Positions 34,554 through 42,563 of a stretch of DNA of 64,000 nucleotides are shown piece after piece. A program made the translations under genes and the position numbers. The stretch is from Streptomyces aureus (GTDB lineage Bacteria > Actinomycetota > Actinomycetes > Streptomycetales > Streptomycetaceae): NCBI RefSeq assembly GCF_000725495.1, contig NZ_JNZD01000002.1, positions 358,263 to 422,262 on the forward strand, in the 5' to 3' direction. Below the pieces are notes generated by a model. The model saw only the letters and a program-made list of their open reading frames with translations. It did not search any database and was not told the DNA's origin. Positions within the stretch are counted from its first letter, which is position 1. Each line of letters opens with the position of its first letter.

Positions 34554-35756
34554 GTGCCGCTAATAAACAAAACGGTTCCGCACAGCGTTGTGCCGGATCG
34601 CTCCCTGACCCGACTCCGTATCGTCCTCACCACCTTCTTCGCCCTCGACGGCTTCGTCTTCGCCGGCTGGGTGGTCCGCATCCCCGCGATCAAGCACCAG
34701 ACCGGCGCCTCCTCCGGAGCCCTCGGACTCGCCCTGCTCGGCGTCTCCGCCGGAGCCGTGATCACCATGATGCTCACGGGACGGCTCTGCCGGCGGTTCG
34801 GCAGCCACCCGGTGACCGTGGCCTGCGCGGCACTGCTGTCGCTGAGCGTCATCCTGCCCCCGTACGCCGGCTCGGTGACCGCCCTCGGGCTGATCCTGCT
34901 GCTCTTCGGAGCGGCGTACGGCGGTGCCAACGTCGCCATGAACAGCGCGGCCGTCGATCTCGTCGCCGCGCTGCGACGCCCGGTCATGCCCAGTTTCCAC
35001 GCGGCCTACAGTCTCGGCGGGATGCTCGGGGCGGGTCTCGGCGGCCTGGTGGCCGGATACCTGTCACCGGCACGCCATCTCCTCGCGATCGCCGTCGTCG
35101 GCCTGCTCGTCACCGCTGTCGCGGGACGCTCGCTGCTGCGTCAGGAGGTGCCGTCGTCGCCGGATCGCGAACGGCGCGAGGGTTCCGCCGGGCAGCCGCT
35201 CGTGAGCGCCCGCACCCGCGGCCTGGTGGTGGTCTTCGGACTGATCGCGCTGTGCACCGCCTACGGTGAGGGCGCGCTCGCGGACTGGGGCGCGCTCCAC
35301 CTCGAACAGGACCTGGACGCCCATCCGGCGATCGCCGCCGCCGGGTACGCGTGCTTCGCCCTCGCGATGACGATCGGCCGGCTCAGCGGGACGGCGCTGC
35401 TCGAACGGCTGGGCCGGACCCGCACGTTGGTGATCGGCGGCACGACGGCCTCGCTCGGCATGCTGCTCGGCTCCCTCGCCCCCTCCGTCTGGGCGGTGCT
35501 CCTCGGATTCGCCGTCACCGGACTCGGTCTCGCCAACATCTTCCCCGTGGCGGTCGACCGGGCCGGGGCGCTCGCCGGAGCGAGCGGGGTCGCCGTCGCC
35601 TCCACCCTCGGGTACGGGGGCCTGCTGCTCGGGCCGCCCGCGATCGGGTTCATGGCCGACTGGTACTCCCTGCCGACGGCGCTCACGAGCGTCGCGGTAC
35701 TGGCGGCCGTGGCCGCGCTGATCGGCTTCGCGACGCGCCGCGCCGCCGTCGGGTGA
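34554..35756 (+). CDS. MFS transporter, 12 TM
   Basis: A 400-residue major facilitator. Twelve hydrophobic segments are visible; the motif A equivalent between TM2 and TM3 is GRLCRRFGSHPV and a second copy is ERLGRTRTLV. FPVAVDRAGALAGASGVAVASTLGYGGLLLGPPAIGFMADWY in the second half is typical of the YbjJ/fucose-permease-like branch, which includes sugar and drug carriers. Substrate is unknown. The start is uncertain: GTG 34554 has no close ribosome site (GGGGAG is 18 bp upstream), and the coding region certainly begins before TRLRIVLTTFF. The unusually A-rich first codons (CTA ATA AAC AAA ACG) also suggest an imprecise start. Confidence 0.82.
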   Translation: MPLINKTVPHSVVPDRSLTRLRIVLTTFFALDGFVFAGWVVRIPAIKHQTGASSGALGLALLGVSAGAVITMMLTGRLCRRFGSHPVTVACAALLSLSVILPPYAGSVTALGLILLLFGAAYGGANVAMNSAAVDLVAALRRPVMPSFHAAYSLGGMLGAGLGGLVAGYLSPARHLLAIAVVGLLVTAVAGRSLLRQEVPSSPDRERREGSAGQPLVSARTRGLVVVFGLIALCTAYGEGALADWGALHLEQDLDAHPAIAAAGYACFALAMTIGRLSGTALLERLGRTRTLVIGGTTASLGMLLGSLAPSVWAVLLGFAVTGLGLANIFPVAVDRAGALAGASGVAVASTLGYGGLLLGPPAIGFMADWYSLPTALTSVAVLAAVAALIGFATRRAAVG

Positions 35757-35773
35757 CACGTGCCGCCACGGAG

Positions 35774-35823
35774 CGAAACCGGCTCCGCGGGACTCTCGCC
35801 ATGAGCCCGCGGAGCCGGTTTCG
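35774..35823. terminator. 18-bp perfect inverted repeat, MFS terminator
   Basis: CGAAACCGGCTCCGCGGG (35774-35791) and its perfect inverse (35806-35823) enclose a 14-base loop, 18 bp after the MFS stop. The long perfect stem makes it a strong intrinsic terminator candidate, effective in either direction because it is fully symmetrical. Only a 101-bp space separates it from the MDMPI gene. Confidence 0.85.
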
Positions 35824-35924
35824 CCCCGGAGAGCCGCCGGGGCCGGCTCGTTCAACTCCCCCTGCCCGTCTCACACTCCGTGCGACCTGCCCGCCGTCGC
35901 ACCCGCGTGGGGCACACTCTCGGC

Positions 35925-36695
35925 ATGGAGATTCGGGAGTACGTGGAAACCCTGGACCGGGAAGGCCGTGCGCTGGCCGCCGCCGCGGAGAAGGCGGGAG
36001 TCGACGCCGCCGTGGTGACCTGTGCGGGCTGGCGGGTGAGGGATCTGCTGCGGCACACGGGCATGGTCCACCGCTGGGCCACCGCGTTCATCGCCGAGGG
36101 GCATTCCTCGTACCACCCGGACGGCGGTCTGCCGGACCTCGACCACGACGAACTGCTCGCCTGGTTCCGCGAAGGCCACCGCCGGCTCGTGGACACGCTG
36201 TCCGACGCGTCCCCCGACGTCCAGTGCTGGAGCTTCCTGCCGGCGCCCTCGCCGCTGGCCTTCTGGGCCCGCCGACAGGCGCACGAGACCACGGTGCACC
36301 GCGTCGACGCCGAGTCGGCACTCGGCGGGGACCCCACCCCCGTCGCGCCGGACTTCGCCGTCGACGGCATCGACGAACTTTTGCTCGGGTTCCACGCGCG
36401 CGAGAAGAGCGCGGTCCGCACCGAGGAGCCCCGCGTGCTGCGGGTACGCGTCACGGACCGCCCGGACACCGTGTGGACCGTACGCCTGTCGTCCGAACCG
36501 CCGCGCGCCGAACGCGCCGGCCGTCCCGTCACCGGCCAGGACACCGCCGAAGTGAGCGAGGCGGACTGCGAGTTGGCGGGACCGGCCGCGGACCTGTACA
36601 TGGCCCTGTGGAACCGCGTCCCGTTCCCGGCCGTGTCGGGCGACACCTCGCTCGCCGCGCTGTGGCGGGAGAAGTCCGCGATCAACTGGAGCTGA
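35925..36695 (+). CDS. Maleylpyruvate isomerase-family mycothiol-dependent enzyme
   Basis: A 256-residue DinB-fold protein of the MDMPI family, which uses mycothiol, the actinobacterial thiol. The metal-binding helices carry CAGWRVRDLLRHTGMVHRWATAF (His near 42 and 46) and RRQAHETTVHRVDAESALG with two more candidate ligands. A C-terminal MDMPI_C-like domain begins about residue 150. Members isomerise maleylpyruvate or detoxify electrophiles; the exact substrate is not predictable. The start is ATG 35925. It is followed by a 26-bp minisatellite and then the MarR gene on the other strand. Confidence 0.83.
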   Translation: MEIREYVETLDREGRALAAAAEKAGVDAAVVTCAGWRVRDLLRHTGMVHRWATAFIAEGHSSYHPDGGLPDLDHDELLAWFREGHRRLVDTLSDASPDVQCWSFLPAPSPLAFWARRQAHETTVHRVDAESALGGDPTPVAPDFAVDGIDELLLGFHAREKSAVRTEEPRVLRVRVTDRPDTVWTVRLSSEPPRAERAGRPVTGQDTAEVSEADCELAGPAADLYMALWNRVPFPAVSGDTSLAALWREKSAINWS

Positions 36696-36805
36696 GGCTC
36701 GTCCAGGGCCTGGGTATCACCTGGAGTCGAGACGTGTCCCGGAGGCCGGGCCCCCGGGACGGCCGGCCGAACGGGGTCTCCGGCCAGGTTCGACCGGCGG
36801 AGCGA

Positions 36806-36891
36806 GGCCTTCGGAACGGCTGGTCGAGCGGGGTCTTCGGGACAGCCTGTCGAGCGGGGCCTTCGCGACGGCCGGCCGAGCGGGGCCTTCG
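36806..36891. repeat. 26-bp tandem repeat, 3.3 copies
   Basis: Three consecutive 26-bp units (36806-36831, 36832-36857, 36858-36883), each starting GG(C/T)CTTCG and ending CGAGCGG, followed by a partial GGCCTTCG (36884-36891). More diverged copies extend leftward to about 36755. It fills the 262-bp interval between the convergent MDMPI and MarR genes, where no gene is seen. Confidence 0.75.
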
Positions 36892-36957
36892 TTCGAGTTC
36901 GGCGGGCCGAGCCCTCCCCCCTCCCCGGCACCGGCCGGCACCGGCCGGGAAACACGC

Positions 36958-37371
36958 TCACCCGCCGGACGCCGTCCGGTCCCCCGCCAGCATCCGCGCC
37001 AGGACCGCCCGCTGCAACGGCAGTACCTCGCCGTGCAGTTCACGTCCCCTCGGCGTGGGACAGACCCGCACACCCCGCCGGTCCTCGGGGCACATCCCCC
37101 GCGTCACGAGGCCGTCCTTCTCCAGGCGTCCGATCAGCCGGGACAGCGCGCTCTGGCTGAGATGGACCCGCTCGGAGATCTCCTGCACGCGGAAACCGGC
37201 ACCGCCGTCCGCCGCGGTGCCCGCGATCAGCAGGTCCAGGACCTCGAAGTCACTGGCCCCCAGGCCATGGGGATGCAGCTCACGGTCGAGTTCACAAACG
37301 GTCCGCGCGTGCACCGTCAGGATGTCGCGCCACCGGTCCACGAGCCCTCGCTCGGCATTCTCGCCCGCCAT
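36958..37371 (-). CDS. MarR-family regulator
   Basis: A 137-residue regulator. The wHTH spans about residues 40-100: LGASDFEVLDLLIAG, ISERVHLSQSALSRLIGRLEKDGLVTRG, then the wing MCPEDRRGVRVCPTPRG. The family responds to phenolic or antibiotic ligands and often represses an adjacent efflux gene. The MFS gene is divergent 85 bp away, with a 27-bp palindrome between them. I start at ATG 37371; the longer frame to 37614 overlaps the divergent gene and is not MarR-like. Confidence 0.9.
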   Translation of the reverse strand: MAGENAERGLVDRWRDILTVHARTVCELDRELHPHGLGASDFEVLDLLIAGTAADGGAGFRVQEISERVHLSQSALSRLIGRLEKDGLVTRGMCPEDRRGVRVCPTPRGRELHGEVLPLQRAVLARMLAGDRTASGG

Positions 37372-37415
37372 GCCCGCACCGTAGCAAAGAACCGAGTTTG
37401 TTGCATCGGAATTAA

Positions 37416-37442
37416 ATGCGCTTGCATTGAATGCATGTGCAT
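37416..37442. promoter_or_regulatory. MarR-type operator in the divergent promoter
   Basis: A 27-bp imperfect palindrome centred on TTGCATTGAATGCA (37422-37435), with 22 of 26 outer positions symmetrical. The inner core TGCAT-TGA-ATGCA is perfect apart from the centre base. It is A+T-rich compared with its surroundings, ends 14 bp before the MFS start and begins 44 bp from the MarR start. It therefore probably binds the MarR protein and controls both genes. Confidence 0.72.
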
Positions 37443-37456
37443 GTACTGTCGTCCCC

Positions 37457-38989
37457 ATGACCTCTCCGCTCACCCACCCCGCGCCGGGCCGCTGGACTCC
37501 CCGGCTGTGGGGCACCCTCCTCGTGCTCTGCGCCGCGATGTTCCTGGACGCGCTGGACGTGTCGATGGTCGGCGTGGCCCTGCCGTCCATCGGTTCCGAA
37601 CTCGACCTCTCCACCGCGACCCTGCAATGGGTCGTCAGCGGCTACATCCTGGGGTACGGCGGTCTGCTGCTCCTCGGCGGACGCACCGCCGACCTGCTGG
37701 GCCGACGCCAGGTGTTCCTCGTGGCCCTCGCGGTGTTCGCGCTCGCCTCCCTGCTCGGCGGACTCGTGGACTCCGGCCCGCTCCTGATCGCCAGCCGCTT
37801 CATCAAGGGACTGAGCGCAGCGTTCACCGCGCCCGCGGGCCTGTCGATCATCACCACGACGTTCGCCGAGGGCCCGCTGCGCAACCGCGCGCTCTCGATC
37901 TACACCACCTGCGCCGCCACCGGCTTCTCCATGGGCCTGGTCCTGTCCGGCCTGCTCACCGAGGCGAGCTGGCGGCTGACCATGCTGCTCCCCGCGCCCA
38001 TCGCCGTCGCCGCCCTGTTCGCCGGCCTCCGGCTCATCCCGCGCAGCGAGCGCGAGAGGAACCACGGCGGCTACGACATCCCGGGCGCCGTCCTGGGCAC
38101 CGCCTCGATGCTGCTGCTCGTCTTCACGGTCGTCCAGGCGCCCGAGGCCGGCTGGGGATCGGCCCGGACCCTGCTGTCCTTCCTCGCCGTCGCCGTGCTG
38201 CTCACCGTCTTCGTCCGGGTCGAGCGCCGCAGCCCGAGCCCGCTGATCCGGCTCGGCGTGCTGCGCTCCGGCAGCCAGATCCGGGCCCAGCTCGGCGCGA
38301 TGGCGTTCTTCGGCTCGTACGTCGGCTTCCAGTTCCTGGTCACGCTGTACATGCAGTCGCTGCTCGGCTGGTCGGCGCTGCACACGGCGCTCGCCTTCCT
38401 CCCGGCCGGCGCGCTGGTGGCGCTGTCCTCCACGAAGGTCGGGGCCGTCGTCGACCGGTTCGGCACCCCGCGGCTGATCGCGGCCGGCTTCGCCCTGATG
38501 GTCGCCGGGTACGCCCTCTTCCTGCGCGTCGACCTCGACCCGGTCTACGCGACCCTGATCCTGCCGACCATGCTGCTGATCGGCGCCGCGTGCGCCCTGG
38601 TCTTCCCGTCCCTCAACATCCAGGCGACCAACGGCGTCGACGACCACGAGCAGGGCATGGTCTCGGGCCTGCTCAACACCTCCGTACAGGTCGGCGGCGC
38701 GCTCTTCCTCGCGGTCGTGACCGCCGTCGTGACCGCGAGCTCCTCCGCGGGCGCCTCCCCCCAGGACGTCCTCGACAGCTACCGGACCGGCCTGATGGTG
38801 GTGACCGGCATCGCCCTGACGGGCCTGCTGATCACCCTGCCCGGCCTGCGCACCCGGCGGCGGCACGAATCCGTCGTGGTCGCCGGGTCGGGCCGGTCCG
38901 CAGTGCCCGGACACGACGGTCAGTCTGTCGCGGCGGGGCTCACCACGGCGGACCCGGTGGCGGAACCGGTCGCCGCACGCGATCACTGA
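37457..38989 (+). CDS. MFS drug-efflux transporter, DHA2 (EmrB/QacA) type
   Basis: A 510-residue carrier with 14 hydrophobic segments. Signature motifs are motif D1 LDALDVSMVGVALPSIGSEL, motif A GGRTADLLGRRQVF and motif C region IYTTCAATGFSMGLVLSGLL. The C-terminal tail is soluble and Ala/Gly-rich. The family exports antibiotics and cationic compounds by proton antiport. The start is ATG 37457, within the divergent promoter region shared with the MarR gene. Efflux under MarR control, induced by a toxic ligand, is the natural inference. Confidence 0.92.
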   Translation: MTSPLTHPAPGRWTPRLWGTLLVLCAAMFLDALDVSMVGVALPSIGSELDLSTATLQWVVSGYILGYGGLLLLGGRTADLLGRRQVFLVALAVFALASLLGGLVDSGPLLIASRFIKGLSAAFTAPAGLSIITTTFAEGPLRNRALSIYTTCAATGFSMGLVLSGLLTEASWRLTMLLPAPIAVAALFAGLRLIPRSERERNHGGYDIPGAVLGTASMLLLVFTVVQAPEAGWGSARTLLSFLAVAVLLTVFVRVERRSPSPLIRLGVLRSGSQIRAQLGAMAFFGSYVGFQFLVTLYMQSLLGWSALHTALAFLPAGALVALSSTKVGAVVDRFGTPRLIAAGFALMVAGYALFLRVDLDPVYATLILPTMLLIGAACALVFPSLNIQATNGVDDHEQGMVSGLLNTSVQVGGALFLAVVTAVVTASSSAGASPQDVLDSYRTGLMVVTGIALTGLLITLPGLRTRRRHESVVVAGSGRSAVPGHDGQSVAAGLTTADPVAEPVAARDH

Positions 38990-39001
38990 CGGTCCGAACG
39001 A

Positions 39002-39036
39002 TGCGCCCGGCGGGGGAACTTGCCCCTCCGGGCGCA
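39002..39036. terminator. Hairpin after the MFS efflux gene
   Basis: TGCGCCCGG (39002-39010) pairs with CCGGGCGCA (39028-39036). An inner GGGG/CCCC extends the stem after one mismatch, with a short loop. It lies 13 bp after the MFS stop and is positioned to terminate that transcript before the DUF6332 gene. Confidence 0.75.
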
Positions 39037-39054
39037 CGACTGTTGACTCACTTC

Positions 39055-39390
39055 ATGAACAACAACGGGGCATACAAGGACAGTTGTCGCAACGGTACGG
39101 ACAGAACAGAGGAACGGCGCAGTCAGGCGCAGCGGGACGCCGCCACCGTCGAGATCGGGTACGCCCTCGCCAGCGCGGCGTTCGTCGCCGCGGTCGCCTC
39201 CGGTTTCGTCGCCGGACCCGCCCTCTTCCTGCCGCTGTCACCGGGCACGGTCCACGCCCTGGTGACGGCCGGCGGCGTCCTGGCAGCCACCCTCTTCCCC
39301 CTCCGGGTCGCGACCGTGCTCTACCGCTTCCACCGGCACGGCACCCCGGCTCAGCCCAGCCAGCCGGGCCGCACCAACCCCGACTCATAG
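39055..39390 (+). CDS. DUF6332-like small membrane protein
   Basis: A 111-residue protein. A 32-residue polar N-terminus leads into RSQAQRDAATVEIGYALASAAF, which matches the DUF6332 signature of Streptomyces. Two TM segments (about 37-60 and 66-88) come next and a polar tail ends TNPDS. Function is unknown. Its last 40 bases overlap the end of the response-regulator gene in the opposite orientation, which seems to be a conserved arrangement: both tails are real sequence rather than extensions. ATG 39055 lacks a clear ribosome site; ATGs are absent further down until the TM region. Confidence 0.68.
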   Translation: MNNNGAYKDSCRNGTDRTEERRSQAQRDAATVEIGYALASAAFVAAVASGFVAGPALFLPLSPGTVHALVTAGGVLAATLFPLRVATVLYRFHRHGTPAQPSQPGRTNPDS

Positions 39391-40016
39391 GCGAGCACGA
39401 CCAGTTGGGCCCGGTCACGGGCCCCCAGCTTCACCATCGTCCGGCTGACGTGGGTCTTGGCGGTGAGCGGACTGACGACCAGACGGCGCGCGATCTCGTC
39501 GTTCGAGAGTCCGATGCCGACCAGCGCCATCACCTCCCTTTCCCGGTCGGTGAGTTCGGCCAGGGCCGTCGCCGACTCGGGCTCCTTGGAACGGGCCGCG
39601 AACTCGGAGATCAGCCGCCGCGTCACCCCGGGCGAGAGCAGGGCGTCGCCGTCGACCACCGCCCTTACCGCGCGCAGCAGTTCCTCGGGTTCGGTGTCCT
39701 TGACCAGGAACCCGGACGCGCCGGAGCGGATGGCCTCGAAGACGTACTCGTCGAGCTCGAACGTGGTGAGCATGACCACCTTCACGTCCCCGAGGTCCGC
39801 GTCGCCGGTGATGCGGCGGGTGGCGGCGAGGCCGTCGAGCGCGGGCATCCGGATGTCCATCAGGACGACGTCCGGGCGCAGTTCGCGCACAGCGCGCAGC
39901 GCCTGCTCGCCGTCGGCGGCCTCCCCGGCCACCTCGATGTCCGGCTGCGCGTCGAGCAACGCCTTGAACCCGGCCCTGACCAGCGACTGGTCGTCGGCGA
40001 GCAGTACGCGGATCAC
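39351..40016 (-). CDS. NarL/LuxR-type response regulator
   Basis: A 221-residue regulator. The receiver domain has the acidic pair in LLADDQ, the phosphoacceptor Asp54 in VLMDIRMP, and Lys near 104 in FLVKDTEPEELL. The C-terminal LuxR helix-turn-helix is LTDREREVMALVGIGLSNDEIARRLVVSPLTAKTHVSRTMVKLG. GTG 40016 overlaps the kinase stop by 4 bp (GTGA), so it is coupled to the kinase gene. The C-terminal QLVVLAYESGLVRPGW is typical of the Streptomyces DesR-like group. Confidence 0.93.
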   Translation of the reverse strand: MIRVLLADDQSLVRAGFKALLDAQPDIEVAGEAADGEQALRAVRELRPDVVLMDIRMPALDGLAATRRITGDADLGDVKVVMLTTFELDEYVFEAIRSGASGFLVKDTEPEELLRAVRAVVDGDALLSPGVTRRLISEFAARSKEPESATALAELTDREREVMALVGIGLSNDEIARRLVVSPLTAKTHVSRTMVKLGARDRAQLVVLAYESGLVRPGWLG

Positions 40017-41251
40017 CGGTTCTCCTCCTTGGCCTTCCACGGCAGCACGGCCAGCACGCGGAACCCTCCGTCGTCACGCGGACCGGCCTCGATCGTGCCA
40101 CCGAGGGCGGCCGCCCGCTCCCGCATCCCCGCGAGTCCGTTGCCGCTTCCGCCCGCCTCCGCTCCGGTGGCGGGCCCGTCGTCGTCGATCCGCAGTCGCA
40201 GCACACCCCGTTCGTGATCGAACCGCACCCGTGCCCGGCGCGACCCCGAGTGCCGTACGACGTTGGTGAGCGCCTCCTGGACGATGCGGAACGCGGCCAG
40301 ATCGGTACCGGGGGCCGGCGCCGGGACCTCGCCCTCGATCTCGACCGTCAGCCCGGCGCTCGCCGCCTGCTCGACCAGTTCGGGCAGCCGGTCGAGCCCG
40401 GGAGCGGGCGCGCGCGGCGCCTCACCCGGCGCCCGCAGGGTGTCGAGAACCTGCCGGACCTCGCCGAGCGCCTCCTTGCTGGCCGCCTTGATGGTGGTGA
40501 GCGCCGTACGGGCCTGTTCGGGGTCGGAGTCGAGGAGCGCGAGACCGACTCCGGCCTGGACGTTGATGACCGAGATGCTGTGCGCCAGTACGTCGTGCAG
40601 TTCCCGGGCGATCCGCAGCCGCTCCTCGTCGGCGCGACGCCGGGCGGCCTGGGCGCGCTCGGCCCTTTCCCGGCTCCACTGCTCCCGGCGCACCCGTACC
40701 AGCTCCGCCAGCGCCACCACCGCCACCACCCAGGTGGCGATGCCGATCTCCTGCATCCACGACGGGGCGTGGTCGCCGGTCGGCGGCAGTGTGCGGTAGA
40801 GCCAGTGCGCGATCAGGAGGTGGCCCGCCCACAGCAGGCCGACCGCCGTCCAGGCCGCCCGGCGGTGTCCCGCGACCACGGCACTGAAGCAGGCCACCGC
40901 GACGGGGAGGAAGACCGGCCCGTACGGATATCCCGCGCCCACGTAGACGAGGGCCACCGCGGCCGTGCCGAACACGACGAACACGGGGTACCGCTGACGC
41001 CAGAGCAGCAGACCGGAACCTGCCACCAGGAGCGCCCGGGAGAAGGGATCGAGGGCGAGCCGGTCGGCGTGCTGGGCGTGGGCCGCGAAGCCGGAGCCGA
41101 CGAGCACGAAGGCGGTCAGGAACAGCGTGGAACGCCAGGGCCAGCGCGCGCGGCGCTCCTCGTCACTCCAGCGGTCCCACCCCGGGTGCCCCTGCCACCG
41201 GCGCGGCGGACCGCCCCACGCCGGCGCCGCGGGTGTGCGCTGCTCTTCCAT
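40013..41251 (-). CDS. Sensor histidine kinase, HisKA_3 (DesK-like) type
   Basis: A 412-residue kinase. The N-terminal region has five or six TM segments (about residues 41-185, with very short loops), so it probably senses a membrane or intramembrane signal. A coiled-coil linker follows (RVRREQWSRERAERAQAARRRADEE), then HisKA_3 with phosphoacceptor His219 in ARELHDVLAHSISVIN, and HATPase_c with FRIVQEALTNVVRHSGS, DDDGPATGAE and GNGLAGMRERAAALGG. The gene precedes its response regulator with a 4-bp overlap. The start is ATG 41251. The 271 bp upstream to the TetR stop holds no gene that I can see. Confidence 0.93.
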   Translation of the reverse strand: MEEQRTPAAPAWGGPPRRWQGHPGWDRWSDEERRARWPWRSTLFLTAFVLVGSGFAAHAQHADRLALDPFSRALLVAGSGLLLWRQRYPVFVVFGTAAVALVYVGAGYPYGPVFLPVAVACFSAVVAGHRRAAWTAVGLLWAGHLLIAHWLYRTLPPTGDHAPSWMQEIGIATWVVAVVALAELVRVRREQWSRERAERAQAARRRADEERLRIARELHDVLAHSISVINVQAGVGLALLDSDPEQARTALTTIKAASKEALGEVRQVLDTLRAPGEAPRAPAPGLDRLPELVEQAASAGLTVEIEGEVPAPAPGTDLAAFRIVQEALTNVVRHSGSRRARVRFDHERGVLRLRIDDDGPATGAEAGGSGNGLAGMRERAAALGGTIEAGPRDDGGFRVLAVLPWKAKEENR

Positions 41252-41522
41252 GCCCGTCACGCTAGACGCCAGGCCGCGACGACGGCGTCCGCCGGGCGAG
41301 GTGATCACCCGTACTCCCCACGGAGTACGACGGGGCGGGGTGCCGGCTGACCAAGGTGCGATCCGAGCGGCGTTCCGGCGGAGGCGCCGCCCGGCCGGGG
41401 CTCGCCGAGGGCGGCGCGGCCCGGGATCTGCGCGGAGTGCAGCCCGACCAGGTCCAGGCCGAGCGCTGCCCGGCGCGGCCGAGTGCCGCCCGGCAGACGG
41501 GAGGGGCAGACAGGCCCAGGCC

Positions 41523-42251
41523 CTAGGCCGAGTGCGGCCCGCCCGCCGTCTCGCCCGGCTCCGGGTAAACGAGCCCCACGTCGTGCGCGAGCCGCCCGGC
41601 GGCATGCCGGAAGAAGGGTTCCCGGTCCTCCACCACCTTGTTGAACTGGCCGAACAGTTCGAACCCGATCAGTCCGTAGAGCTGCGCCCACGAGGCCACG
41701 AGTGCCACCACCACCTCGGCCGGCAGATCCGGGGCGAGCTCGGCGGCCATCCGCCCCGCCTCGGTCTTCAGCCCGGCGGGCAGCGGTGTCCGGGCCAGCC
41801 CCCTGCCCCGGTGCGCGTCCCGGACGATCCCGATCAGGAGGAGCCCGACCCGGGACGCGGCCGGAACGGTCTCCTGCGGCGCGACATACCCGGGGACGGG
41901 GGAGCCGTAGATGAGCGCGTACTCGTGCGGATGCCCCAGCGCCCAGCGCCGCGCCGCCGTGCACACGGTGACCCAGCGCTCGCGGGGGCCGGCGGCGGCC
42001 ACCTCGGCGTGCGCGAACTCGGCGGCCTCGCCGAGGGAGTCGTAGGCATCGATGATGAGCGCGGTTAGCAGGTCGTCCCGGCTGGGGAAGTAGCGGTAGA
42101 GCGCCGAGGACACCATCCCCAGTTCCCGGGCGACGGCCCGCAGCGAGAGCTTGGCGGCTCCCTCGGCGGCGAGCTGTCTGCGCGCCTCGTCCTTGATGGC
42201 CGCCGTGACCTCGATCCTGGCTCGGGCACGTGCCCCTCGCGCGGTACTCAT
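41523..42251 (-). CDS. TetR-family regulator with WHG-type C-terminal domain
   Basis: A 242-residue regulator. The N-terminal HTH region (about residues 12-60) reads VTAAIKDEARRQLAAEGAAKLSLRAVARELGMVSSALYRYFPSRDDLL. The C-terminal domain has YALIYGSPVPGY and ALVASWAQLYGLIGFELFGQF, which are typical of the WHG/TetR_C_13 group. Divergent from the nitroreductase gene with 312 bp between them. That interval contains nine or ten palindromic 13-mers in a 19-bp period, beginning only 24 bp from this start, and the regulator is the obvious candidate to bind them. The start ATG 42251 has no clear Shine-Dalgarno. Confidence 0.9.
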   Translation of the reverse strand: MSTARGARARARIEVTAAIKDEARRQLAAEGAAKLSLRAVARELGMVSSALYRYFPSRDDLLTALIIDAYDSLGEAAEFAHAEVAAAGPRERWVTVCTAARRWALGHPHEYALIYGSPVPGYVAPQETVPAASRVGLLLIGIVRDAHRGRGLARTPLPAGLKTEAGRMAAELAPDLPAEVVVALVASWAQLYGLIGFELFGQFNKVVEDREPFFRHAAGRLAHDVGLVYPEPGETAGGPHSA

Positions 42252-42274
42252 ACGGTGCAGTGTCCCACGTTTTC

Positions 42275-42454
42275 AGAGCACTGCACACAAACGAGAGCGG
42301 CGATCCGAAAATAGATCAATGCTCTGAGATGCGATCGGCAGACACACATGAGAGCGGCGCACAAAAACGAGAGCACTGCTCTTGCGCGGGAGCACCGATC
42401 CGGTGCAGACTCTTCTCAAGCGAGAGCAGTGCTCACAAAACAGATCGGCGCTCT
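42275..42454. promoter_or_regulatory. 19-bp-period array of TetR-like palindromic operators
   Basis: Copies of a 13-bp palindrome, consensus AGAGCANTGCTCT with alternative half-site GATCG, begin at exact 19-bp steps. They start at 42275 (AGAGCACTGCACA), 42294 (AGAGCGGCGATCC), 42313 (AGATCAATGCTCT), 42332 (CGATCGGCAGACA), 42351 (AGAGCGGCGCACA), 42370 (AGAGCACTGCTCT, perfect) and 42389 (GGAGCACCGATCC). After a degenerate position near 42407 and a 4-bp phase slip, two more copies follow at 42423 (AGAGCAGTGCTCA) and 42442 (AGATCGGCGCTCT). Spacers are 6 bp and A-rich. The array fills the divergent promoter region of the TetR and nitroreductase genes. Confidence 0.8.
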
Positions 42455-42563
42455 CGCCACCACACGACTCACGGACGCCACGCGCCCCGCAGAACACGCA
42501 CCACCCGCAGACCCCCATAAGCCTCACAGCCCACGCAGACCACGCAGACCCCGAGAGGTAACC

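Noticed and set aside
41252..41522. Possible small gene between the sensor kinase and TetR genes
   Set aside because: Frames present have no start with a ribosome site and no codon bias; the interval only shows G+C-rich, loosely repetitive sequence.
42275..42454. Possible CRISPR array
   Set aside because: Repeats are 13 bp, palindromic and degenerate, with only 6-bp spacers; no Cas gene is near. An operator array explains it better.
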